DNA of 64,000 nucleotides from Mucilaginibacter yixingensis (GCF_041080815.1 NZ_CP160205.1:806001-870000); one strand, 5' to 3'. Positions 41,551 to 52,692 are shown, counted from the stretch's first letter. Notes: generated from the letters alone by a model not told the origin. Made by a program: numbers and translations.

Positions 41551-42672
41551 TTAAAAAAACAATTCTGCCGCTATATGATCTGCATAAAGCTTGCCTGTTT
41601 GGGTGAGGTAGAGTTTGCCATCTTTCCCGGTCAGCCATTCTTTTTCTAAAAACTCGGTTGCTCCTTTTTGCACAACAGCGGCAGTGCCTGCGGCGATGCC
41701 TTCCAGATGTTGCAGATCCAGCCCCCACATGGTGCGCAACGAGGTCATGATGTACTCGTTAAGTCGGTTTTCTTCGGTTAAAAACTCGGTTTCAGAGGGG
41801 ATGGACCCTTTCTCCAATTCGCGCAGGTAAAGGGCATTATTAGCGGCATTCCATTGGCGGGTTTCACCGTTGAAGCTATGTGCCGATGGTCCGATACCCA
41901 GGTATTTTACGCCCTTCCAATAGTTGGAGTTATGGCGAGAGTAGTGGCCTGGCATGCAATAGTTAGAGATCTCATAGTGCTCAAAACGCTGTTGTTGCAT
42001 GGCGTTCATCAGTAGCAAAAATTGCTCGGCGCTTTGCTGGTCGTTCACCGGGGGCTGTTGTTTCTTTTTGATAAAACTGGCCAGGGCGGTGCGGGGCTCA
42101 ACGGTTAAGGCATAGGCCGAGATATGCGGAATTTCCAGCGCAAACATGCGTTCAATATTCTGCTTCCATTTGGCGTCGGTTAGCAGGGGATAGCCATAGA
42201 TCAAATCGGCAGTGATGTTTTCAAACCCGGCATCCTGCGCACGTTTTACGGAGGTTTCTGCCTCGTTAGCTTTATGTGCGCGGTTCATCCACAGCAGATC
42301 TTCGTCAAAAAAAGACTGTATGCCGATACTAAACCGGTTGACGGACGTTTGGCGCAACGCAGTAATCTGTGCTGCACCCAGATCGTCAGGGTTAGCTTCT
42401 AACGTGATCTCGGCGCCATCAGCAATAAAATGATGTTTGCCAACTGTGTCTATCAGCATATTTACCTCGCCTGCGGTGAGCAGGGAAGGGGTGCCGCCGC
42501 CAAAGTAGATGGTCTCAATAGTCTCACCATTCAGGTAGTTTTTTTGCAGGGCGATCTCTTTGGCCAGCGACTGTACCATTTCATCCCGATACTTGAGCGA
42601 GGTGCTGAAATGGAAATCGCAGTAATGACATGCTTGTTTGCAGAAAGGAATATGTAGATAAATGCCAGCCAT
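41551..42672 (-). CDS. hemW: radical SAM heme chaperone HemW
   Basis: A 373-aa radical SAM protein. FCKQACHYCDFHF carries the CxxxCxxC cluster motif at about residues 10-17, then ETIYFGGGTPSLL, and YGYPLLTDAKW. It lacks the extra cysteine after the cluster that typifies HemN coproporphyrinogen dehydrogenase, so HemW (heme transfer) is the better call. Lies alone, with a convergent lipoprotein gene and repeat at its 3' end and doxX upstream. Confidence 0.93.
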   Translation of the reverse strand: MAGIYLHIPFCKQACHYCDFHFSTSLKYRDEMVQSLAKEIALQKNYLNGETIETIYFGGGTPSLLTAGEVNMLIDTVGKHHFIADGAEITLEANPDDLGAAQITALRQTSVNRFSIGIQSFFDEDLLWMNRAHKANEAETSVKRAQDAGFENITADLIYGYPLLTDAKWKQNIERMFALEIPHISAYALTVEPRTALASFIKKKQQPPVNDQQSAEQFLLLMNAMQQQRFEHYEISNYCMPGHYSRHNSNYWKGVKYLGIGPSAHSFNGETRQWNAANNALYLRELEKGSIPSETEFLTEENRLNEYIMTSLRTMWGLDLQHLEGIAAGTAAVVQKGATEFLEKEWLTGKDGKLYLTQTGKLYADHIAAELFF

Positions 42673-42770
42673 CAGAAATAGAGAAAGCTGTAGAATTACG
42701 GGAGCTTTCGCACCGCAAATCTACAGCTTTCTGCCGGATTGTTCTTAGAGTGAAAAGGCTAAGGGAAGTA

Positions 42771-43157
42771 TTATATAGTTTGCGGCTGTTGCATCAGCGC
42801 TAATTTTTTATGCCAGAAGATGTACGAGCCAAACACCAGCACAAAACCCAGCAGGATAGGTGCCCAGTTGCTCGCCGGATCGCCGACCATAATAAAAGAG
42901 TAAATCGCGCCTAACAGATCGAACGTAAAACCGGCGTAAGCCCATTCTTTTAATAGCGGGAAGCGTTGAATCAATAGAGCAATTACACCCAGTACTTTTA
43001 AAAAGCTGAGCAGTGGTAAAACATGCGGTCCAAAACCGATGTGCTGCATCATGGCAATACTTTTTGGGTTAGGTACAAAGCCGCTAACTGCCGAAAGTAG
43101 CATGCCCAGGCTTAGCAAGCCGGTAAAGATCCAGTAAAAGGTGTTAACTTTTTTCAT
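42771..43157 (-). CDS. DoxX-family membrane protein
   Basis: A 128-aa protein with four membrane helices (TFYWIFTGLLSLGMLLSAVS, VLPLLSFLKVLGVIALLI, AYAGFTFDLLGAIYSFIMVG, PILLGFVLVFGSYIFW). The KVLG and FTFDLLGA positions are typical of the DoxX-like group. These small inner-membrane proteins are often linked to redox or quinone chemistry but lack a defined activity. Confidence 0.88.
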   Translation of the reverse strand: MKKVNTFYWIFTGLLSLGMLLSAVSGFVPNPKSIAMMQHIGFGPHVLPLLSFLKVLGVIALLIQRFPLLKEWAYAGFTFDLLGAIYSFIMVGDPASNWAPILLGFVLVFGSYIFWHKKLALMQQPQTI

Positions 43158-43286
43158 GATGATTGGTAATGGTTAATTGGTTTATATACTTAAAGTTAAT
43201 GTTTTTAATACTAATTGTTTCATCGATTCAAAATTAGCATCAGGGCCGGGGCTGCGTGAGTGCCAAAGCAGTCAATTTACGGGTGC

Positions 43287-43319
43287 TTTTGCGACAGGCA
43301 GATTATATCTCTACCTTTG
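43287..43319 (+). promoter_or_regulatory. promoter of surE, near-leaderless
   Basis: TTTTG (43287-43291), 20 nt, TACCTTTG (43312-43319). The ATG is at 43324, only 5 nt after the -7 box, so the transcript should start at or within a few nt of the start codon. Confidence 0.7.
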
Positions 43320-43323
43320 TTGA

Positions 43324-44109
43324 ATGACCAAAACAAACCAACCCACCATACTTGTTATAAATGATGATGGCATCACCGCGCCTGGTATAAAGGCGCTGAT
43401 GGAAACAATGAAGGAGATAGGCCGCGTTGTGGTAGTAGCGCCAGACAGCCCTCAATCGGGTATGGGGCATGCTATCACTATTGGTAAGCCGCTCCGTTTG
43501 GATAAGGTTGATCTGTATGAAGGTATGGAGATGTACCGCTGCTCTGGCACCCCGGTAGATTGCGTGAAGCTGGCCGTTAATGTGGTGCTGAAAGGCCAGA
43601 AGCCCGATCTGTGCGTATCGGGCATTAACCACGGACTGAATAACTCTATCAACGTGCTGTACTCAGGCACCATGTCGGCTGCGGTTGAGGGGGCTATTGA
43701 GGGCATTCCGTCTATCGGCTTCTCACTGGATGATTATACCCTGCAGGCCGATTTTAGTCACTGCCTCAAATTTGTAAAATCAATAGCGTTGGAGGTGCTG
43801 GCTAACAATTTGCCTCCGGCTACGCTGCTTAACGTTAACTTTCCTAATATTAAACATATCAAAGGCATTAAAGTATGCCGGCAGGCGGCTGCCAAGTGGG
43901 CCGAAGAGTTTGACGAGCGTATGGACCCGCACAAGCGTCCGTACTACTGGCTCACCGGTGTTTTCCAGATGAATGACCAGGGCGAGGACACCGATGTGCA
44001 TGCGCTGGAGCATGGCTATGCGTCAGTGGTCCCAGTTCAGTTTGATATGACGGCCCACCACGCTATTCCGTTGTTGAATGGATGGAAATGGTCTGAACCA
44101 GGATTTTAA
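43324..44109 (+). CDS. surE: 5'/3'-nucleotidase SurE
   Basis: A 261-aa metal-dependent survival-protein nucleotidase. ILVINDDGITAPGI holds the metal-binding Asp pair, followed by VVVAPDSPQSGMGHAITI and CVSGINHGLN with the catalytic Asn. It dephosphorylates nucleoside monophosphates. ATG and promoter are so close that the mRNA is probably leaderless. A palindromic repeat follows its stop. Confidence 0.95.
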   Translation: MTKTNQPTILVINDDGITAPGIKALMETMKEIGRVVVVAPDSPQSGMGHAITIGKPLRLDKVDLYEGMEMYRCSGTPVDCVKLAVNVVLKGQKPDLCVSGINHGLNNSINVLYSGTMSAAVEGAIEGIPSIGFSLDDYTLQADFSHCLKFVKSIALEVLANNLPPATLLNVNFPNIKHIKGIKVCRQAAAKWAEEFDERMDPHKRPYYWLTGVFQMNDQGEDTDVHALEHGYASVVPVQFDMTAHHAIPLLNGWKWSEPGF

Positions 44110-44135
44110 AGATTAACACGATTTAGTATCCATTA

Positions 44136-44210
44136 CGTCATTACGAGGAACGAAGCAATCTCTGTACTTAGCATATTGATTTGCATTTGCAGAGATTGTT
44201 TTGTTCCTTA
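44136..44210. repeat. GTCATTACGAG palindromic intergenic repeat
   Basis: CGTCATTACGAGGAACGAAG then CAATCTCTGTA faces TGCAGAGATTGTTTTGTTCC. Same family as 47609-47704; the right end has lost its CGCAATGACG terminus. Confidence 0.82.
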
Positions 44211-44234
44211 CAGCAACGAAGTACTACTCGCCCC

Positions 44235-44780
44235 TCACTTTACTTCACTCACTGCAAAATCAACCCCGTTAGGGTTTCCTTTTATTTTTAGCAACACCGG
44301 GAAGGTTGGGTTGTTAAGTATCCACATTTCGGTTTTGCCATCGGCAGATGTTACGTAGAAATCATCGGCAGTACTATCTTTAAACTTATAAGTGCCGGTT
44401 TCTTTAACGGTATAGGTAACACCGCCGTAGTTGAATGATTTGGTATCGGTTAAGCTTTTAAAGGCCGATTGAGAGATTACGCAGAAGGTTTCATCATCTG
44501 TTAGCTTGGCTATGCCTCCTTGTACGGGTTGGGCGTTGAAAGATGAGCCGCTGGCAAAACCTTTTTTGGTCATCTCGTAGCTGCCGCCGGTGCCTTGCAC
44601 ATCCCAATCCATTTTGATTGGGTCGCCCAGGCTTTTAATGGTGAGGGCAAACACTATTGATTGTCCGCCGTAGTTTACATCATAATTCAGTGTAGAGCCT
44701 TCTTTAAAGGTTAGTTTATCTTGAGCAAAGGCTGTTGCTGATACCAACAAGGCTATTATAAGTATGCAAATGTTTTTCAT
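44235..44780 (-). CDS. hypothetical secreted protein
   Basis: A 181-aa precursor with a cleavable signal peptide (MKNICILIIALLVSATAFAQ). The mature part is beta-rich (LTFKEGSTLNYDVNYGGQSI) and ends FPVLLKIKGNPNGVDFAVSE. This resembles secreted beta-barrel (lipocalin/DUF3108-like) proteins common in Bacteroidota, but no family can be assigned with confidence. Single gene, convergent with surE. Confidence 0.75.
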   Translation of the reverse strand: MKNICILIIALLVSATAFAQDKLTFKEGSTLNYDVNYGGQSIVFALTIKSLGDPIKMDWDVQGTGGSYEMTKKGFASGSSFNAQPVQGGIAKLTDDETFCVISQSAFKSLTDTKSFNYGGVTYTVKETGTYKFKDSTADDFYVTSADGKTEMWILNNPTFPVLLKIKGNPNGVDFAVSEVK

Positions 44781-44852
44781 ACTTAAAATAAGCAGCCTTA
44801 GATGAAATGTATGTTAAGTGGAGGTGAATAAACAGGCGTGTCTGTTGGTCTG

Positions 44853-45638
44853 TCAAAACCTGATCTTAAAATCCTCCTTCGCCTGGCCTTTGCGAAAGTA
44901 TACCAGGCCGGTCCAGAACAAATCTACCGTGGCGGTAACCTGTGGGTGGGCCTTAATTTCGGTCCAGGCCTGTTTCATGCCTTCACTCCAGTAAATATCA
45001 TCAAAAACCAGTACGGTGTTTTCATGAACTTTGGGCAGGCAACAGTTAAAATAGCGCATGGTAGCTTCATAAAAATGATTGCCATCTACATACACAAAGT
45101 CAACTTTTGGCAGGCTGTTAATGAGTGGTTGCAACGTATCGTCAAAATTGCCGGGTACTTGTTTAATGCTATCAGCCTTTTGATGGTTAAAGAGCTCACT
45201 GGCTAACACCGCAACTTCCGTACATCCTTCTAAGGTATAAACATTTGCCCTGGGGGCTGCAGCCTGCAAATACAACGTGGTAACGCCCAGACTGGTACCC
45301 AGTTCAATTATGTTTTCAGGTTGATGATAGGCAGCCAGGCGAAAAAGCAGTTGAGCCTGCCGGGGTGATTTTACTGCATTTTTAGCAATGTCTGCAACAG
45401 ATCGCACACTTTTATTATCAATATGAGAGCCTGCGCCCAGGTCTGTTACAGTGATGCGATGCTTGTCATGCAGCAGTCTTTTTCTGGCTTCTTCTATGGA
45501 ATTGTATACGTTTTTGGACGAAAAATCGTAAATTACCTCATCTACTAATTTGTAAACAAAGGGAGAGTGCGTACCGTGGCGTGTTTTTGCTGTTAGGCGA
45601 TGCAGCAGGTAGTCTATACCAAACCTGATGTTGAACAT
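44853..45638 (-). CDS. class I SAM-dependent methyltransferase
   Basis: A 261-aa protein. IIELGTSLGVTTLYLQAAAP is the SAM-binding loop (about residues 97-116), NVYTLEGC the acidic end of the second strand, and VDFVYVDGNHFYEATMRYFN the methyltransferase_24/O-methyltransferase hallmark. The N-terminal region LTAKTRHGTHSPFVYKLVDE is typical of a Bacteroidota subgroup. Substrate is unknown. Divergent from the SirB1-like gene. Confidence 0.88.
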   Translation of the reverse strand: MFNIRFGIDYLLHRLTAKTRHGTHSPFVYKLVDEVIYDFSSKNVYNSIEEARKRLLHDKHRITVTDLGAGSHIDNKSVRSVADIAKNAVKSPRQAQLLFRLAAYHQPENIIELGTSLGVTTLYLQAAAPRANVYTLEGCTEVAVLASELFNHQKADSIKQVPGNFDDTLQPLINSLPKVDFVYVDGNHFYEATMRYFNCCLPKVHENTVLVFDDIYWSEGMKQAWTEIKAHPQVTATVDLFWTGLVYFRKGQAKEDFKIRF

Positions 45639-45681
45639 GCGGTAAAATTAGATAAACATTTGATATAGCTGAGAGGTTGAA

Positions 45682-46542
45682 ATGATAAACGTTGCAGAAA
45701 TAGCATCTCTCATCCGCCTACTAGACGATCAGGACGCGGAAGTGTTTGCACATGTGCATGATAAGTTAAAATCGTACGGCAGCGAGGTAATTGAATATCT
45801 GGAGAGCGCCTGGGAGCAGGCTTTTGACCCGGTATTGCAAGACAGGCTGGCAAATCTGGTACACGAAATACAGTTTGATCAGGTAAAAATAGAGTTGCAG
45901 CTGTGGTATCAGGGCGGAGCGTTTGATCTGTTACAGGGCGTGCTTACCATCAATAAATACCAATACCCTGACCTGGACGAGCAGAAAGTAATTAACCAGA
46001 TAGAAGCTATTAAACGCGATATCTGGATGCAGATGATCTATGAAGCCAGTCCGGCTGAGCAGGTGAAACTCATCAATCACATTTTTTATAATATCTACGG
46101 TTTTAGCGGCAATACCACTCATCATCAAGATCCGCAGAATAGTTACCTGAGCCAGGTGTTGGAGAGCAAGAAGGGGAACCAGATCTCGCTGGCCATTATC
46201 TATTCCATCATTGCACAAAAGCTGGATATTCCTATCTATGGCGTAAACCTGCCGCAGCACTTTATCCTGGCCTATATGGATCAGAATGGTGAGAGCGAAT
46301 TTGAAGGCGGCGTGATGTTCTACATCAATGCGTTTAACCGCGGTTTTATCTTTGGCAGGAGGGATGTAGATATGTTTCTGAAGCAACTGGGCGTAAAGGC
46401 CGACAAACAGTTTTATGAGCCCTGCAGCAACGTAGATATTGTTCGGCGTGTGCTGCGCAATTTGATTAGTGCATATGAGCAATTAGGCTCTACAGAGAAA
46501 GCACGGGAGTTGAATGAGTTGCTGTCGATAGTGAGTGAGTAG
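45682..46542 (+). CDS. SirB1/transglutaminase-like protein
   Basis: A 286-aa protein of the transglutaminase-like SirB1 family. The core SKKGNQISLAIIYSIIAQKL followed by YGVNLPQHFILAYM is diagnostic; the catalytic Cys of true transglutaminases is replaced, as is usual in this family. The N-terminal 90 residues are helical with HEAT-like spacing. Possible cytoplasmic scaffold or cofactor-binding protein; no activity can be assigned. Confidence 0.85.
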   Translation: MINVAEIASLIRLLDDQDAEVFAHVHDKLKSYGSEVIEYLESAWEQAFDPVLQDRLANLVHEIQFDQVKIELQLWYQGGAFDLLQGVLTINKYQYPDLDEQKVINQIEAIKRDIWMQMIYEASPAEQVKLINHIFYNIYGFSGNTTHHQDPQNSYLSQVLESKKGNQISLAIIYSIIAQKLDIPIYGVNLPQHFILAYMDQNGESEFEGGVMFYINAFNRGFIFGRRDVDMFLKQLGVKADKQFYEPCSNVDIVRRVLRNLISAYEQLGSTEKARELNELLSIVSE

Positions 46543-46679
46543 GGTAGTGAGTTGTGAGTAGTCAATAGTGAGTGGAAGAGGTGGCTTCACGGCTTTTGCG
46601 GGCCCCTTGAATATGCTGGACGACATCCGCCGCGCAGCTTTTAATTAACTTTCGGCCGCAAATTTTCAATTAACCGTAC

Positions 46680-47540
46680 TTAGTGCAACCCTTTTCTTTT
46701 CAATAGTCCGCCTGTTGTATCATCAATACTTTGCTGAACAATGAAAGCTTTTGGGTCAATAGCCAATACTTCTTTTTTGATGGATGGGATTTCCAACCGG
46801 GTGGCAACCGTGAAGATGATATCGCGCGGGTCATTAATTGCACCGTCTTTGCCATAGCCGTTTTTGCCTTCGTAGATCGTAACACCGCGTCCCAGTGTTT
46901 CGGTAATGGTTTGACGGATCACTTCGCTATGGATAGAAACAATAGTGAGGCCGGTGTATTGCTCAATACCATTCAGAATGTAATCAATCATTTTTGAGGC
47001 CGAAAGGTAGGTGAGGATGGAGTATAAGGCCTGTTCAATCCCCAACACAAAAGCTGCTACACCAAAAATGACCACATTGAGCGACAAGATCACGTCGCTT
47101 ACTTTTAGTAACTGCGAGCGTTTGCTAACCAGCAGAGCGGCAATCTCGGTACCATCCAGCACAGCACCACCACGAATAGCCAGACCTATACCTGTCCCCA
47201 GAAAAATACCGCCGAACACGGCTGTTAACAGCTTGTCATGCGTTACATCGGGGAAGTGTACCAGCGCCAGGCAGAGCGATAAGCCGCCAATAGCCAGCGT
47301 ACTTTTAATGGCAAAAGTTTTGCCCAGTTTGCGATAACCTAACCATAAAAAAGGCAGGTTGATAGCGAAGATGAAGATAGAGATGGGTACCGGCGTAATA
47401 TCTGCCAGTAGCATGGAAATACCTGTTACGCCGCCATCAATAAAATGGCTGGATAACAAAAATCCTTTCAAACCCATCCCGGCAGAGAAAATGCCAATGA
47501 TGATAAATATAATTTCCTGGGTAGTTTCTTTAGACTTCAT
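46680..47540 (-). CDS. YitT-family membrane protein
   Basis: A 286-aa protein with five or six membrane helices in the first 200 residues (IIFIIIGIFSAGMGLKGFLL, GGVTGISMLLADITPVPISI) and a C-terminal DUF2179 cytoplasmic domain (VTIYEGKNGYGKDGAINDPR, with VATRLEIPSIKKEVLAIDP). Typical YitT architecture. The role is unclear in any organism. Located between a repeat and the SirB1-like gene. Confidence 0.92.
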   Translation of the reverse strand: MKSKETTQEIIFIIIGIFSAGMGLKGFLLSSHFIDGGVTGISMLLADITPVPISIFIFAINLPFLWLGYRKLGKTFAIKSTLAIGGLSLCLALVHFPDVTHDKLLTAVFGGIFLGTGIGLAIRGGAVLDGTEIAALLVSKRSQLLKVSDVILSLNVVIFGVAAFVLGIEQALYSILTYLSASKMIDYILNGIEQYTGLTIVSIHSEVIRQTITETLGRGVTIYEGKNGYGKDGAINDPRDIIFTVATRLEIPSIKKEVLAIDPKAFIVQQSIDDTTGGLLKRKGLH

Positions 47541-47608
47541 TGGGCAGATGTGCAGATCAATTTATGTGCAAATAAATGCTTTATTCCGTATTGTCAGTAA
47601 AAGCGATA

Positions 47609-47704
47609 CGTCATTGCGAGGAACGAAGCAATCTCTGCGAAGGACACTCGGAAATGTTAAGCGGACATGCATGTACAGAGATTGCTTCGTGCCTCGCAAT
47701 GACG
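47609..47704. repeat. GTCATTGCGAG palindromic intergenic repeat
   Basis: Two 29-nt arms differing by one base: CGTCATTGCGAGGAACGAAG then CAATCTCTG at 47609-47637, and CAGAGATTGCTTCGTGCCTC then GCAATGACG at 47676-47704. It is the best-preserved copy of this family in the window. Confidence 0.93.
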
Positions 47705-47738
47705 CTATGGAAAAATGGCTGGGTTATTCACATCTAAC

Positions 47739-48635
47739 TTAAAACCCGTTCTGTGCTAAAAAGTTCGCGCAACGTTCAAACCAATCGTCTTTAGTGGTTT
47801 TGTTGTTCAATCCAAAACCATGGCCGCCAGCCTGATAAATATGCATCTCGGCTTTTACGTGATTTTTCAATAGCGCATCATAAAACATCAGGCTGTTTTG
47901 TACGGGTACCGTGTGGTCGTCCTCCGCCTGTACCAAAAAGCATGGAGGCGTGTTGGCGGTCACTTGTTTCTCGTTGCTGTACAGGTTAATCAATTCCGGA
48001 CTAGCGTCTTTACCGGTCAGCGCTACTTGCGAGCCGCGGTGAGCCAAATCGCCAAAGGTAATTACAGGATAGATAAGCAGCGCAAAATCTGGACGTACGC
48101 TGGTGTTGTTTTTATTGTCAATTACCACTTTATCAAAGTGAGTAGCTGCGGTAGAAGCCAGGTGACCACCGGCCGAGAAGCCAATAATACCCACTTTTGC
48201 CGGGTCAATGCCCCATTGTGCTGCGCGCTCGCGTACCATCTGGATGGCGCGTTGGGCATCCTGCAGCGGACCGATGGTTTTATCTTTCATGATAGAATCA
48301 CTCGGCAGGCGGTATTTCAATACGAAAGCAGTAACACCAATAGAGTTAAAGCGCTTGGCAATATCGGCGCCTTCTTTAACCATAGACAGGTGCACGTAGC
48401 CACCACCCGGACAAACAATTACGGCCGTACCGTTGGCTTTGCCTTTCTCGGGCAGGTAAGGTGTCAGTTCCGGATCGGTCACCTTGCTGGCGCCGCCGTT
48501 AACAATGCTTTCTTTATAAGTAGCAGGTGCAGGTTTTGAGTTTGGGATACCGTTGGGATAAAGCGGTATGGGTTTTTCCTGGCCAAAGGCCACAGTAGCT
48601 GCCAGCATGGCTAATAGCAGTAATGATTTTTTCAT
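47739..48635 (-). CDS. secreted alpha/beta-hydrolase esterase (BD-FAE/acetylesterase-like)
   Basis: A 298-aa precursor with a signal peptide (SLLLLAMLAATVAFGQ). AVIVCPGGGYVHLSMVKEG is the oxyanion-hole HGGG-like region, GIIGFSAGGHLAST carries the nucleophile Ser (GFSAGG), and the acid and base are in VQAEDDHTVPVQNS and QAGGHGFG. Such periplasmic esterases deacetylate plant polysaccharides or sugars. It fits the GH3 and GH8 enzymes elsewhere in the window as glycan-utilisation equipment, though it is not linked to them. Confidence 0.92.
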   Translation of the reverse strand: MKKSLLLLAMLAATVAFGQEKPIPLYPNGIPNSKPAPATYKESIVNGGASKVTDPELTPYLPEKGKANGTAVIVCPGGGYVHLSMVKEGADIAKRFNSIGVTAFVLKYRLPSDSIMKDKTIGPLQDAQRAIQMVRERAAQWGIDPAKVGIIGFSAGGHLASTAATHFDKVVIDNKNNTSVRPDFALLIYPVITFGDLAHRGSQVALTGKDASPELINLYSNEKQVTANTPPCFLVQAEDDHTVPVQNSLMFYDALLKNHVKAEMHIYQAGGHGFGLNNKTTKDDWFERCANFLAQNGF

Positions 48636-48832
48636 AATTTTTTGGTAAACAATGGTCTATGTAGCTAAGGTAAAAAAACAGACCGTTGTTGCCCAGAAAC
48701 AGTGTAAAATTAATGTGCGGCTTTATTGACGTGACACACCCCTACAGCCGCACAGTCCAACACGCCCCCTCTCAAGGGGAGATTTCAGCGCTTCCCAACA
48801 CTTGTGGTGTAGACTCGAATGATTACAAACAA

Positions 48833-48861
48833 AAAGCCACCCGTTATTAGCGGATGGCTTT
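48833..48861 (-). terminator. intrinsic terminator of pgi
   Basis: On the minus strand AAAGCCATCCG, 7-nt loop, CGGGTGGCTTT then TTG. It lies about 50 nt after the pgi stop. Confidence 0.8.
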
Positions 48862-48911
48862 GATTTATAAAGATAGGCAAAGCCCAATCTTTAAACTCTA
48901 ATCTTCAATAA

Positions 48912-50895
<1,984 letters not shown>

Positions 50896-51330
50896 ATGTT
50901 TGAAAAACTTTTTTTGCTTGTTAAAAATAACGCCAAAGAGGCAGTTATTGACAATCCGGTGATTGCGGCAAAAGACCGTGACGCAGTAATTATCGAGGCT
51001 TCCAGCTCGATCATCGAGGTGTTAAAAAACCAGATGGAGAGCGGTAAGTTAAACGATCTGATTAAGTTTTTCCGATATTCGGGCATCTATGGTGCTGCCC
51101 TTACTACTAGTATGGTTAATCGTTTTGCTAATAAACTGAATAAGTTTTATGGCCTTAACCCCGAGGACGCGCAGGCTACCTCGCTGCAATTGATTCCAGG
51201 CATAATGGATCAGCTGGTAACGCAAACCCGTAGCGGTAAAGAAGATTTTGCCCTTGGCACCATGCTGTCAAACCTCAACGGTAATCGTGCAGACCTGAGT
51301 CTGCTGGTTAACCAACTGATGGTTGCTTAA
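50896..51330 (+). CDS. conserved hypothetical helical protein, 144 aa
   Basis: A small soluble helical protein (starts MFEKLFLLVKNNAKEAVIDN). RFANKLNKFYGLNPEDAQAT then SLQLIPGIMDQLVTQTRSG is reminiscent of DUF937/YidB-type proteins, but it lacks the QxxGxG repeats that would confirm it. No signal peptide. It has its own good promoter and a strong terminator, so it is a separate transcription unit. Role unknown. Confidence 0.75.
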   Translation: MFEKLFLLVKNNAKEAVIDNPVIAAKDRDAVIIEASSSIIEVLKNQMESGKLNDLIKFFRYSGIYGAALTTSMVNRFANKLNKFYGLNPEDAQATSLQLIPGIMDQLVTQTRSGKEDFALGTMLSNLNGNRADLSLLVNQLMVA

Positions 51331-51360
51331 ATTTGAGATTACTTTAAAATTTATACTTTG

Positions 51361-51392
51361 AAAGCCCGTCTGTTTTGCAGGCGGGCTTTTTT
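51361..51392 (+). terminator. intrinsic terminator
   Basis: AAAGCCCGTCTG, 5-nt loop, CAGGCGGGCTTT followed by TTT. One G-T pair in the stem. It closes the 144-aa gene. Confidence 0.9.
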
Positions 51393-51426
51393 GTTGGGTT
51401 ATGATTCATCGTTCAGAATCACTTTT

Positions 51427-51525
51427 GTAGAGACGCATAATTGCGTCTCCAGGAAGATAAGCCAAACTTGCAGGTGTATAATTTATCAGAAACATCAAGT
51501 GGGAGACGCAATTATGCGCCTCTAC
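51427..51525. repeat. paired 23-nt GTAGAG hairpins (ACGCA core)
   Basis: Left hairpin at 51427-51449: GTA then GAGACGCA / TGCGTCTC with loop TAAT. The right copy at 51503-51525 is its inverted partner with one mismatch and ends CTCTAC. A 53-bp spacer lies between. It has the same layout as the 55347-55417 repeat but a different stem sequence. Confidence 0.88.
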
Positions 51526-51548
51526 ATTTAGTTCGCCTCATAACAAAT

Positions 51549-51577
51549 CCGAAATCAAAATTTCCAAATCCGAAATG
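51549..51577. repeat. TTCGAAAT-word repeat, copy f
   Basis: CCGAAATCAAAATTTCCAAA then TCCGAAATG. A single decayed arm directly upstream of the prfB promoter box. Confidence 0.55.
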
Positions 51578-51581
51578 TTAC

Positions 51582-51589
51582 TATCTTTG
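51582..51589 (+). promoter_or_regulatory. -7 box of prfB, near-leaderless
   Basis: TATCTTTG ending 5 nt before the prfB ATG. The upstream arm is a repeat remnant, and no good TTTG is present at -33. Confidence 0.6.
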
Positions 51590-51594
51590 CCAGT

Positions 51595-52684
51595 ATGACT
51601 AAAGAACAAGTACAAGACTTGAGGGATAGAACTGCTTCCCTGAGGAGGCATCTTTGACATCGACAATAAGCTCGATTTACTAGCCAAAGAACAGGAAATT
51701 ACCATTGGTCCCAATTTCTGGGATCATCCTAAAGAGGCCGAAAAGGTATTGGCCTCCATCAAAACAAAAAAAGTTTGGACAGACCAGTTTCAGAAACTAT
51801 CGGCCATTATTGACGATACGGGCGTGCTTTTTGAATTTTACCAGGGCGGCGATGCCACCGAGGCCGAAATGCAAGAGCAATACAATGCCGCGCTAAAAGC
51901 AGTGGAGGAACTGGAGTTTAAAAATATGCTCTCGAGCGAAGAGGATCAGCTGAATGCCGTATTGCAGATCACTGCCGGTGCCGGTGGTACCGAAAGCTGC
52001 GATTGGGCCAGCATGCTGATGCGTATGTACATTATGTGGGGTGAAAAAAACGGCTACAAAGTTACCGAGCAAGATTACCAGGAAGGTGATGTGGCCGGTA
52101 TAAAAACCGTAACCCTGCAGTTTGAGGGCGAGTTTGCTTACGGTTACCTGAAAGGGGAGAACGGGGTGCACCGCCTGGTGCGCGTATCGCCGTTTGATGC
52201 CAATGCCAAGCGCCATACCTCGTTTGCCTCGGTTTACGTGTATCCACTTGTAGATGATACCATTGAAATTGAGATTAACCCTGCCGATGTGGAGTTTGAA
52301 ACCTTCCGCTCAGGTGGTGCCGGTGGGCAGAACGTAAATAAGGTAGAAACTGCCGTGCGTTTGTATCACAAACCATCGGGTATCATTATCAAGAACCAGG
52401 AGTCGCGCTCGCAGCTGCAGAATAAAGATAATGCCATGCGCTTACTGAAATCGCAGTTGTATGAAATTGAGATGCGCAAACGCCAGGAAACCACCAATGC
52501 CATTGAGGGCAACAAAAAGAAAATTGAATGGGGTAGCCAGATCCGTAACTATGTACTGCACCCATACAAACTGGTGAAAGATTTGCGCACAGATCATGAA
52601 ACCTCAAACGCCCAGGCGGTACTTGACGGCGAGCTGGATGATTTCCTGAAAGCTTACCTGATGGAGTTTGGCGGAGCGAAGTAG
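51595..52684 (+). CDS. prfB: peptide chain release factor 2, programmed +1 frameshift
   Basis: RF2 recognises UGA and UAA stop codons. The first ORF, ATG at 51595, runs 20 codons ([20 protein letters not shown]) to an in-frame TGA at 51655-51657. A +1 slip at CTT-TGA-C resumes at GAC 51656, giving [13 protein letters not shown] and the rest, 362 aa in all. The internal AGGAGG 3 nt before CTT is the usual stimulator. SPF ([14 protein letters not shown]) is the RF2 stop-codon tripeptide, and GGQ is in [12 protein letters not shown] strong terminator follows. Confidence 0.97.
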
Positions 52685-52692
52685 GGAGGAAT

